From Lophius americanus (Eukaryota > Chordata > Actinopteri > Lophiiformes > Lophiidae), in contig JBBDHG010000186.1 of NCBI GenBank assembly GCA_037951165.1, positions 453,501 through 517,500 on the forward strand: 64,000 bases of DNA. The letters run 5' to 3'. How positions within the stretch are numbered: position 1 is the stretch's first letter; every line of letters begins with the position of its first letter. Positions 56,301 through 64,000 of the stretch are shown here, piece by piece. The notes beneath the pieces are model-generated. The model saw only the letters and a list, made by a program, of their open reading frames with translations. It was not told where the DNA came from and did not search any database. The position numbers were made by a program, and so were the translations under genes.

Positions 56301-56302
<2 letters not shown>
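55677..56302. other. Non-coding stretch, no gene recognised
   Basis: 'gatagcttagctttagcttg', 'cctaagctaagc' at 55842-55873 is a small inverted region of the type seen at fish MITE edges; ends not defined. Confidence 0.35.

Positions 56303-56393
<91 letters not shown>
56303..56393. repeat. (AT)n microsatellite, about 45 units
   Basis: Uninterrupted AT dinucleotides for about 90 bp. Self-complementary, cruciform-prone, and a likely assembly or length-variation hot spot. Confidence 0.98.
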
Positions 56394-56396
<3 letters not shown>

Positions 56397-56699
56397 TAGG
56401 GTATTATCTCTTCAAATCAAATCAACAAGCAGAGGCTCAACTCAACTTGGAGGATTAAGTTAAGGTCAGTCCTATCTCTCAGTCCAGCTTTAATTTCTCC
56501 TGCCTGTCAGGTGAGAGCAGCAGGACGTTCTGAATCCTGGCGTTGATTTTGTCTTTCTACGGAAGCACCTCAAGGTTCCACCGAGTGATGAGGCAGGAAG
56601 CTGCAGAGTCAGAATAAATAAATACGGACCAGACGTGACATTTTCCAGGAAAACCTCCAGAAAAGGAGATTATGATTGTCATTCTTCTCTGCGATACGT

Positions 56700-57140
56700 C
56701 CACACATCAGCCGTAACATCACAATCGCCTGTCAACTATTATCTAGGCCACCCTCTGCCACGGAAACGGTTCTGACCCGTGGAGGCCCGGACTCCAGCAG
56801 ATTTCTGAAGGTGTTCTGTGGTATCTGGTACCAAAACATCTGCAGCAGGTCCTTTTACTATTGGATGTTCTGGGTAGGGTTCATGGAACAGACTTGTTAG
56901 TCCTTCAGATGCTAGACTGGATTGAGATCTGGTGAATCTGGAGGTCGGGTCAGCACCCTGACCTCGTTCTTGTGTTCCTCAAACATTCCTGAAGAATTCC
57001 TGCAGTGAGTCACGGAGCATCATCCTGCTGGAAGAGGCCACTGCCATCAGGGAATACCGTTTCCTGGTCCATTCTTCCCGCCTCCAACATCAGCTTCAGC
57101 ACTAAATATTAATTTTCTGCCTCATATACCCCAGCCCCAG
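56700..57140 (-). mobile_element. Tc1-like transposon relic, internally deleted
   Basis: Read on the minus strand, frame pieces give FPDGSGLFQQDDAP (around 57055-57015; region of the second catalytic Asp), then EEHKNEVRVLTR, PPDSPDLNP (around 56980-56920; region before the third catalytic acidic residue), then YQIPQNTFRNLLESGPP (around 56835-56780). These are in the correct order for a Tc1/mariner DDE transposase. A stop and a frameshift follow DDAP. Plus-strand ends: 'acatcagccgtaacatcaca' on the left, and 'gcctccaacatcagcttcag', 'tctgcctcatatacccc' on the right. The N-terminal and first-Asp part of the transposase is deleted, so it cannot be autonomous. Confidence 0.85.
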
Positions 57141-57463
57141 GGTAACCAGGGTAACCGGAGAACCAGTGGTATTCTGACCGCACAGGGTGTGGCGGTCTTT
57201 CAGATTTTATAATTTATCACATCTGATTGCCAAGTTGGGCACAAGATCATAGTTCTCAGGGCCACCATACTGCTTCTTCCCCAGGTCCCCTACAAATCAC
57301 TTCATGGAAAAACTCCTCATTATTTTTGCCTTCTTGGGATTAAAAGCATGATTAACACATTGAAGTCGGTACGGTCCACTGGTGCTGACTCATGCATTAT
57401 TATTCCAGCTGTGGACCGATGAATCCGGAGCGGTCCACTAGTGATCAGAAGAGGAGGAATAAG
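57141..57463. other. Non-coding stretch, no gene recognised
   Basis: The first part may still be Tc1-related flank; nothing definite. Confidence 0.35.
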
Positions 57464-57660
57464 GAGCCTTTATTTGTCACATGCAATCACACAATTAGTA
57501 CAACGTAGCAGAATTGGTTCTCTGCATTCAACCCATCCCTGAGGAGCATCGGGAAAAAATATCTGCAGCGCCCGGGGAGTAGACGTGGGCTCAGGGTCTT
57601 GCTCAAGGACCCTTCGACATATAGACCTGCCGGGGCTTGAACCGCTGACCTGCCGGAACA
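57464..57660 (+). repeat. Fish SINE/LINE-tail repeat ('cctttatttgtcacatgcaa')
   Basis: 'cctttatttgtcacatgcaa', 'tcacacaattagtacaacgt', 'tctctgcattcaacccatcc', 'ctgcagcgcccggggagtag', 'gggtcttgctcaaggaccc', 'ggggcttgaaccgctgacct'. This order is diagnostic of a widespread teleost repeat ('cctttatttgtcacat', 'ctgcatttaacccatcc', 'agcgcccggggagca', 'ttgctcaagggcac', 'gaacc-gcaacc'). Confidence 0.8.
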
Positions 57661-57805
57661 GGCTCTGAGGGAAACGAGTGAAACAGATGAAGACGGTGGG
57701 AAAAGCTCTGACGGGGGAACCTTATCACTCAGACACACACTGCAGGAAAAACGCTGGATCACGCCAAGTCCTCTCATCAAACTGATAGTGTTTCCTTGTA
57801 GAGCG

Positions 57806-57810
<5 letters not shown>

Positions 57811-57839
<29 letters not shown>

Positions 57840-57851
57840 CACACACACATA
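57811..57851 (+). repeat. (CA)n microsatellite
   Basis: About 20 CA units with one 'acgcac' interruption. Confidence 0.95.
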
Positions 57852-58014
57852 AGCACACACCTCTTCCAGGAACACAGCGTATCTCTCATGCCTCATGGGT
57901 GTGTGTCCTGGAATTCTTTTCACTTGTATGTGTGCTTTTGTTCATGTTTTGCTCATACTAGTTGTGTGTTAGAACACAAAGTCATCCCTGTACGTGTGTG
58001 TTCTAGCCTGCATG

Positions 58015-58036
58015 TGTTGTGTGTGTGTGTGTGTGT

Positions 58037-58083
<47 letters not shown>
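58015..58083 (+). repeat. (TG)n microsatellite
   Basis: About 34 TG units with 'gcgtgtgcg' interruptions. The preceding CA run at 57811 is an inverted partner about 165 bp away. Confidence 0.95.
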
Positions 58084-58188
58084 GGCAAATCCATGAGTGT
58101 GCAGCTGCAGAGTGAAGTGTGACAACATGTTTAATTATAAATATGTTGGTATGTAAACTGTATTTAGCTTCCTCTGGCCTGTTCAATC

Positions 58189-58238
58189 ACACACATACAC
58201 ACACTCACATACTCACACACACTTACACACACTCACAT
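58189..58238 (+). repeat. (CACA/CTCA) compound microsatellite
   Basis: 'cacacatacacacactcaca', 'tactcacacacacttacaca', 'cactcaca'. Confidence 0.9.
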
Positions 58239-58390
58239 CTGGTCAGAGGTGCTGGTTCAGTTCTGCTGTACCTCTGTGTCTAAGTAACATTTCATTCGGT
58301 TCTCTGACTTCTGACAGGAGTGAGACCTCTTCATTCTAGAAATTATCCCTTAGTCCTTCAACAAAACATCTTTGAACAGCAAGCAGGGCC

Positions 58391-58432
58391 CCACCACCAC
58401 ACTCCCCCCCCCCACCACCACCACCACACTCT
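58391..58432 (+). repeat. C-rich (CCA)n patch
   Basis: 'ccaccaccacactccccccc', 'cccaccaccaccaccacact'. Confidence 0.85.
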
Positions 58433-58569
58433 CTTGTCTAAATAAACTCTTTACACGCAACCCCATTGGCCGCCTGCCGAGCCTGTCTGCCGCTGAGAGC
58501 CCCTGTCAGTCAACAGTCAGGGCGCACAGACGGCCAGGCTGGGATGAGAGCATACCATGAAACCAGTGA

Positions 58570-58680
58570 TGTGTTTACTGGCCGGCTGACTAACTGGTTT
58601 CTGACTGGGTTAATGTCAGAAGAACCGGTTTGATAAAGTTGACCACTGACAGGTTCACTGACTGGTTCACAAACGGCATA
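58570..58680 (+). repeat. Degenerate ACTGGTTTACTGACTGG repeat, block 1
   Basis: 'tgtttactggccggctgact', 'aactggtttctgactgggtt', 'aaccggtttgataaa', 'acaggttcactgactggttc'. It is the same motif family as 59997-60175. Confidence 0.6.
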
Positions 58681-59302
58681 CCTGCCCTGCTCTCTGTCTG
58701 CAGGCAATTGTTTGGTTTGTGCCAAGATTGGTCAGAAAACATTTCTTATAAATACACGCACTACGATGTGCAGCAGATCCTTTCTTTTGTGCGTTTTGTG
58801 CGTGTGCGACCAGCATCAGCCCTCTCTTTCTCGTCTGCTGTGTTTTATTTGGAACTAATACCTATTTCATCAAAGAGGCCGTGAGCCGCCTGAGGTGAAG
58901 CACAGAGACGAGACAAGAGGAACAAAGAATGAAGATCAGCGAGTGTGTATTTGTTCATGTTCCATGTATCACCTGGATCCGTATCCGTTAACGGACAGTG
59001 ACTCTGTCAGAGTCTGAAGCGTCCTTAGAACCAAACACAGAGCAGAGATGTTCAACTCGACCTCTGGTCCAGAAGCCACTGGTGGCCCAAATCAACCCTG
59101 AACATCAGGTCATCGTAGATACTGGTGTGTTGGGTCAGCATCATGCAGCAAGACGCCCATCGGTGCACAGAGCCTCCCTCCAGAGTCCAACAGAGGCCAG
59201 ATAGCGTAGCCCATCCCCCCCACCAACGAGAACCCCCGGGGCACCGCGGACGCCACGGCACAACGAACAGGCCCACAGCCCTGGACACGTCCTGACCAGC
59301 AT
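58681..59302. other. Non-coding stretch, GC-richer right end, no gene recognised
   Basis: About 59130-59300 is CpG- and GC-richer than the surroundings ('cccccggggcaccgcggacg', 'ccacggcacaacg'). Frames on both strands here have no recognised domain. I cannot exclude an unrecognised exon or a small CpG-rich element. Confidence 0.3.
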
Positions 59303-59374
59303 CGCCGGAGAACCCAGGCACACCGCCGGAGAACCCAGGCACACCGCCGGAGAACCCAGGCACACCGCCGGAGG
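59303..59374 (+). repeat. 21-bp minisatellite, 3.4 units
   Basis: Unit 'cgccggagaacccaggcaca' plus 'c' at 59303, 59324 and 59345, then a partial unit. The three full units are identical. On the minus strand it reads as repeated VPGFSGG, a by-product of the 21-bp length. Confidence 0.95.
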
Positions 59375-59996
59375 CATGGGGCAGGAGGCTTTTTGAGTGA
59401 ATTGAACTATAACCTGCTGCTGCCATTCATTTATTGACTGTTTTTAACTACAGACTTTATTATATCCCTTAAAAGTCGAGGACATTCGGGGAAAGTCAGC
59501 GTCCCCTCCGTCGCAGATCCTTCGTGCTACGCAATAACTCAAGAACTATTTCATGGATCATTTTCAAATTTTATATCTACATAGACCTCAGTTTGAGGAA
59601 GAACTGGATTGATTTTGGGAAAGATAGGTTGTACATTTCGAACACTAGGTAGAGCCTTATCTAAAAAAGTTATTGTGCCATAATTTCTCAACCGTTGATC
59701 CGGTTTTGACTAAATGTGGTGCCTATAAATCCACTTATCTCGTGTTTTACTCTAACAGTCCAGAATGATACCCACTAGGGGGAGCTTTTTTACAAAAAAT
59801 ACTGTGGACGTAACATAACATTTCATTTGAGGAGTTCAATCAGGGGGGTAACAGGAGATTGGGGACCTTTTAAGGATATACCTTTGTTGTCTGGGACAAC
59901 AGCGTAGGTGTAGTTTAATCTTTAATTGTTTTATTCTGTCACGGTTGTCTTCTTTCAAGGCTGTTTTTATATTGTCCCGTGTTGAAGCTTGAATGG
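59375..59996. other. Non-coding stretch, possibly repeat-derived
   Basis: 'aataactcaagaactatttc' and 'atggatcattttcaaatttt' resemble the interior of a fish MITE ('ataactcaagaacggat...tttcatcaaa'), and 'acccactagggggagctttt' follows later. I could not define ends. Confidence 0.35.
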
Positions 59997-60175
59997 AAGA
60001 CTGGTTTACTGACGGAAAAACTGATTTATGGACTCTGGCTCTGGATTAGTAGCCGGTTTACTGACTGGATCAGTGGTTAACTGACCGTTTGACCGTAGTA
60101 GTAACGGGTTTATTGACCAGATGGCTGGACTGGATCATTGACTGGTTTGCTGACTGGACAGATTAGTAAACGGAC
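59997..60175 (+). repeat. Degenerate ACTGGTTTACTGACTGG repeat, block 2
   Basis: 'gaagactggtttactgacgg', 'agccggtttactgactggat', 'cagtggttaactgaccgttt', 'acgggtttattgaccagatg', 'cattgactggtttgctgact'. Units are 17-30 bp apart and diverged. Together with 58570-58680 this suggests a formerly longer satellite, now split by 1.3 kb. Confidence 0.65.
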
Positions 60176-60446
60176 AATTATTTTAACGACTTCTGAATCT
60201 TGATAAATAACGTGGTTTTGATAAGTTTTGGCTGAATATTTCTGATGTTCTGGAAAGGTTTCTTCAAAGTTTAGAGGATTTCAAACATTTATTAATTAAG
60301 AATATAATAATGACTGAGAAATACAAAATAATAAATTATTACATTATTTTTACATAATCAAATTGTTCTTCTTTTTTTTTTTACTGGTTTTGGGTGATTT
60401 GGGAGAATTTTTTGAGTAATTTATCCTACGTGGTTTTGGTTCATAG

Positions 60447-60640
60447 ATGTGTGTGTTTGTGTGTGTGTGTGCGTGCGTGCGTGTGTTTGTGTGTGTGTTT
60501 GTGTTTGTGTGTATTTGTGTGTTTGTGTACGTGTGTGTTTGTGTGTGTGTGTGTGTGCGTGTGTTTGTGTACGTGTGTATTTGTGTAGTTGTGTGTTTGT
60601 GTGTGTGTTTGTTTTGTGTGTGTTTTCCTGTCCACAATCG
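60447..60640 (+). repeat. (TG)n/(TTTG) compound microsatellite
   Basis: TG runs interspersed with 'tttg', 'cgtgcgtgcgtg' and 'tacgtgtg'. Frames on both strands are by-products. Confidence 0.95.
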
Positions 60641-61191
60641 GTTCCTGGCACGACTGCGATAAGAGGTCCATTACATAATCCCCTCCTTCTCCTCCTGACC
60701 TCCTCCCCTTCTTCCTCACACCTTCTCCCCTCACCATCCTGGAGCCATTTCCTCCTCCCTCATCTTCCTTCTAATACCATCTAGATACAGAAGATCTAAA
60801 AGACTAGATAGACGTCAGCCGATATCTAGTCTGCCAAAACTTCAGACACGCCAGTAAACCATCCGATCCTCCCCTGGTTCTCCTCCTCCTCCTCCTCCAT
60901 CCCTTCACTCTCCTATTTTCTCTCTTACCCCTTTACCACTTTTCTGCATCTATGTCGTCAGCTTCCACATCCTACCTCACCTTTCATTTTCTCACCCTGC
61001 CACTTTTTCTTTCTTCATCTCCTTCCCTTCATCCCTGTCTCAGCGTTGTTCCTCTCCCTCTCCCTGCCCGCCGCTCCCCCTCTCCAAAGTCTACTGTGTA
61101 ATAACATTTAGCAGTTCCAAGTTGGAGACCATGTAGTCATGCAAAACGTTCAACCCACTGAAGAAATATCAGACGCTTTGGCAGACGTCGC

Positions 61192-61193
<2 letters not shown>
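60641..61193 (+). other. Pyrimidine-rich non-coding stretch
   Basis: About 60670-61085 is strongly C/T-rich on plus ('cctccttctcctcctgacct', 'ctcctcctcctcctcc'). No gene recognised. Confidence 0.5.
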
Positions 61194-61258
<65 letters not shown>

Positions 61259-61259
61259 A
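61194..61259 (+). repeat. (TG)n microsatellite
   Basis: About 32 TG units with a 'gcgtgtgcg' interruption. Confidence 0.95.
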
Positions 61260-61370
61260 GCTCTCATACAATAATCAAACTAAATGTTTTCCCTCTCTCC
61301 GGCGGCCTCCTTCCTCTCTTTTCTCAGCTCAGGATGCCGGGGATTGAAAGTTTGCACGCGAAGCTAACAC

Positions 61371-61415
61371 TGTGTGTGTGTGTGTGTGTGTCTGTGTGTG
61401 AGTGAGTGTGTGTGT
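61371..61415 (+). repeat. (TG)n microsatellite
   Basis: TG run with 'tctg' and 'gagtgag' interruptions. Confidence 0.9.
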
Positions 61416-61923
61416 GGTTTGGAAAGACGGATTTTGAAAATAAGCAGCAACTACAGCAAATTAACTGTATTTCCATCAGCTGTGTTTAAGCAAACATAAG
61501 CTTTCTCTTTCTTCCACTCATTTTTCTTTCTCTCTTCCTTTCTTTTTATTGGTCTCTTTATTTCATACTTTCCTTTCTTTCTTTGTCTCTGTCTTCAATT
61601 CTTTCATTCCGTCTTTCTTTACTCCCTTCTCTCTCTTTGAGTTCACTGTTCACTAAATAAAGTTTTGTTGATCGTCAAAGTCTCTCTTTCTCTCTCTCTT
61701 TCGGTGTTATTTTCCCCCACTGCTATTCTCCTTTTTGGGTTTCCTTATATAAACTCTTTCTTTCCTTAAACGTGTTGCCAAACCGCTCTGGGCTCTAAGT
61801 TGTTTTTCTCTTGTGTGAAATCCACGTGAGTGTTTATTTAAACACGATAACATCACAGGAAATATGAGATGAAAAAATTTTAGCATCATCAAACTTCTGA
61901 CAAAGTTTTGATCTCTCACTGTT
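61416..61923 (+). other. CTTT-rich non-coding stretch
   Basis: About 61500-61705 is rich in 'ctttctttc' and 'ctctctct' motifs. No gene recognised. Confidence 0.5.
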
Positions 61924-62209
61924 CCTCCGCCGAGACGGTTATGATTTTAACCTTGTCTGTTTGCTTGTTGATTTGTCAGCAGAAATTTACACAAACTACC
62001 AGATTCTTTCACATGAAACTTGAGGGGAGAATTGGTCATGGCATAATAAGGCTATGAGTGTGAGTGTGGGCAGTTTGGTGTGGATCCAAATACAGCTCTA
62101 GATCTGAACGGTTGGCCGTTGCAACACAGTGATTTTAAGTTATGATCCCTGAGTTGACTTTGGCTAGGGCTTCATTGAAATGAAGAGGATTGTTAGGCGT
62201 TGGCGGAGG
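61924..62209 (+). mobile_element. MITE with CCTCCGCC / GGCGGAGG terminal inverted repeats
   Basis: The element starts 'cctccgccgagacggttatg' and ends 'ggcgttggcggagg', 286 bp. Interior boxes 'ctgtctgtttgcttgttgat', 'ttgtcagcagaaatttacac', 'catgaaacttgaggggagaa' and 'gtgtggatccaaatac' follow the order of a very common vertebrate/fish MITE ('cctccgccaaggaggttatg', 'gtttgtttgtcagcaggatt', 'catgaaacttggtgg', 'gcggatccggat'). Non-coding; a near full-length copy. Confidence 0.8.
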
Positions 62210-62339
62210 TATGGTTTACTTTTCATATAATATTTTTTCATTAACATCCATGTTTTGATGAGGGTGAAAAGAAACACAGGAAGAGGACCAAACAATCCTG
62301 TCCCAGTTACATTGATCCCTCTCTAGAGCGGGATCTGAT
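62210..62339. other. Short unassigned spacer
   Basis: Nothing recognised. Confidence 0.4.
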
Positions 62340-62575
62340 CCAACTCACCAACAAACAAACCAACAGTTAACAATCCAGCAAATAAACAAACTCAATTGCC
62401 ATTGACCCAACTAACTAACCAACTGACCATGAGGCCAACCAGCATGCCAACCAACCACCCCACAAACTAACCAACAACTAGCAGTCCAGCAAATGTACCA
62501 ACTCAACAACCAACAAAACCACCAGACCAACCAACCAATGCAAATACAGCAACTTAAAAACTAACCCAGTAGCCA
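62340..62575 (+). repeat. Degenerate (CAAC/CCAA)n repeat
   Basis: 'aactcaccaacaaacaaacc', 'actaactaaccaactgacca', 'caaccagcatgccaaccaac'. Two longer related segments start 'caatccagcaaataaacaaa' and 'cagtccagcaaatgtaccaa', about 100 bp apart. Confidence 0.75.
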
Positions 62576-62790
62576 TTTGTGTGCACAGATGTCATATCAT
62601 TATAAGCTTTATCAACAGAGTGAGTTAATAACATTTATAATAACCTTATACATGGTTGACATGTTGAGCATCAAACCATCATTTTCCATGTTGGAAGAAG
62701 AACAAATGCACTAGCATAAGGATTTGTAAAACTTTGCGATGACCATTACAGAGAACATCTCAGAGTTGTTATGGCGGCAAATGGAGAGCC

Positions 62791-62836
62791 TGCATCCTTT
62801 TAAGCAAGTGGTTTCAATGTTATGGCTGGTTCATGT
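62791..62836 (-). mobile_element. Solo Tc1-like terminus
   Basis: 'catccttttaagcaagtggt', 'ttcaatgttatggctggttc', 'atgta'. It is the reverse-oriented end of the same family whose plus-oriented end is at 37412 ('agccataacattaaaacc'). No further Tc1 sequence adjoins it on the left. Confidence 0.6.
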
Positions 62837-63178
62837 ATATGATGAGGTAGGACCAGTTGGTAATATTTGATTTCAAGGTCGTCTAATTATAAATTAAATG
62901 TATTATTATTATTATTATTACGCGCTCTTCAGTTCCTTACCAATGATAAATCTTCTTCCTGAGGCCGACATCAATCTTTGCACTCAGGTGCAAAGTCTTT
63001 TTTCTGGTTTTGTTCAGTCTTTGTACGTTTCAGCTCATCTTCTGTTTTGCCCCGAGATTAAATAAGACTCCAGAGAGAGAGATGTTGAGTGATAGACCTA
63101 AGCTGGTTTCCAGACAAAATGCACGTGAGCTTTCAGAGATTAGCTCCTGCAGCCATTGAATGAGTGATTAGTATGATC
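62837..63178. other. Non-coding stretch with an (ATT)n run
   Basis: (ATT)n at about 62900-62920. Nothing else recognised. Confidence 0.4.
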
Positions 63179-63231
63179 CCTGTGTGTGTGTGTGTGTGTG
63201 TGTGTGGTTGTGTGTGTGGTTGTGTGTGTGG

Positions 63232-63280
<49 letters not shown>

Positions 63281-63300
63281 TGTGTGTGTGTCAGGGTGTG
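63179..63300 (+). repeat. (TG)n microsatellite with three TGTGTGTGGT units
   Basis: About 120 bp of TG. At 63205-63236 it is broken into 10-bp units 'tgtgtgtggt'. Confidence 0.96.
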
Positions 63301-63803
63301 GTAGGTCATGTGCAGTATCAGCCCAGGAACCTGAGAGTGACCTTCCATTCAGACAGAGGAATGTAAACCTTGAGACGTCTCCACCAGACTCAGCATTATC
63401 CTAGAATGCCAGAGGTCAGAGGTCGGCTGGGTGATAGATAGAGCAGGTTCAGGGCTGGAACACACAGACAATCTCCAAACTCTAACTCCTCCTCTAATTT
63501 TGTGAATTTGGGATTTAGGTGAGGTCATCAGGTCACTTGCTGCCGAGCAGGAAATACTAACAATACTAAAGACCAGAGATCTTACATCGGCGCCGTAATG
63601 AAGACAAAGGCGTTCTCTGGCGGCAGGAACAGTGTAACGGCGTCAGGGCGTAGGATAAACATCTCTTGGGATTAAAGCAATATGATATATATTTATGTTT
63701 ATCTGTTTTTTTTGTTTTCTGAGGCCACGTTTTTTTTGCCGATAAATAGTGGACTGCTGCCTCGAGCGAAGCATCTTAAGCTGTGTTGTTGTGGAGAGGA
63801 GGG
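63301..63803. other. Non-coding stretch, no gene recognised
   Basis: No coding region supported. Confidence 0.4.
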
Positions 63804-63851
63804 AGGATGGGCTGTGGGGAGGATGGGCTGTGGGGAGGATGGGCTGTGGGG
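63804..63851 (+). repeat. 16-bp minisatellite (AGGATGGGCTGTGGGG), 3 units
   Basis: Three perfect units at 63804, 63820 and 63836. G-rich on plus. Confidence 0.95.
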
Positions 63852-64000
63852 TAGACAGGCGCTTCGGTTCAGCTTCAGCAGCGATGATGGCATTGAATCG
63901 GTGTGTTATGGTGAAGACAGAGGTGAGTCTACCTTCCAACCCTCACCTATGGTCATGCGCTCTGGGTGGTGACTGAAAGAATGAGGTCAAAGATAAAAGC
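63852..64000 (+). mobile_element. LINE C-terminal fragment, runs off the window
   Basis: One plus frame reads RRFGSASAAMMALNRCVMVKTE (about 63855-63921). After a shift another frame reads LPTLTYGHALWVV, TERMRSKIK up to the last base. It corresponds to the 'SAVM-ALYRSVVVKREL...PTLTYGHELWVMTERMRSRIQ' stretch of the abundant fish LINE whose next segment (VVEMSFL-GLSL) is seen at 4876-5100. About 25 codons of the family are missing at the junction. 'aggtgagt' at 63920-63927 looks like a splice donor but lies inside the LINE, so I do not call an exon there. Confidence 0.75.

Noticed and set aside
63911..63930. Splice-donor-like 'gacagaggtgagtc' with an open frame upstream
   Set aside because: The surrounding frames match a LINE polyprotein, so the donor resemblance is coincidental.
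1..64000. CRISPR array, prophage, operon or rRNA operon
   Set aside because: The regular repeats are contiguous tandem units without unique spacers, and everything else points to a vertebrate genome.

Overview
This window is vertebrate nuclear DNA, most likely from a percomorph-type teleost fish. The evidence is AT-rich sequence with very sparse coding content, long CA/TG microsatellites, remnants of fish-type LINE, Tc1 and MITE elements, and one unmistakable vertebrate coding exon. I see no prokaryotic operons, CRISPR array, rRNA, or intact tRNA gene.

The only host coding sequence I can support is one internal exon at 13809-13996 (+). It encodes the basic helix-loop-helix region of an aryl hydrocarbon receptor, closest in my judgement to the fish AHR2 type. 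It has an open frame, a canonical acceptor and a canonical donor. I could not recognise the first exon (N-terminal basic segment) upstream or any PAS-domain exon in the 50 kb downstream. The window is therefore best read as intron 1 / exon 2 / a very long intron 2 of an ahr2-like gene, or less likely as an orphaned exon.

Layout. 0-13.8 kb: unique-looking non-coding DNA with a LINE C-terminal fragment (4.9-5.1 kb), a complex TATG/CA repeat (7.7-8.2 kb), a decayed L2/CR1-like LINE (8.8-9.4 kb), a tRNA-like SINE relic (10.0 kb) and an 855-bp element with TAGGGCTG ends (11.5-12.35 kb). 13.8-14.0 kb: the AHR exon. 14-38 kb: sparse non-coding DNA with minisatellites at 20.2, 22.6, 32.7 and 34.2 kb. 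The 22.6-kb array is the most striking object: 14 tandem 33-bp units in which 12 carry a perfect palindromic cAMP-response element. 38-54 kb: three large arrays (64-bp, about 19-bp and 21-bp units) with higher-order structure, plus pyrimidine-only and GC-rich minisatellites. 54-64 kb: long inverted repeats, an internally deleted Tc1-like transposon, several microsatellites, a MITE with CCTCCGCC ends, and at the very end the start of another LINE fragment from the same family as the one at 4.9 kb.

The longest open frames in the window (up to 394 codons) lie in tandem arrays whose unit length is a multiple of three or whose sequence lacks stops. I do not treat them as genes. Element family names are assigned from remembered consensus features, not from a search, and should be read that way.
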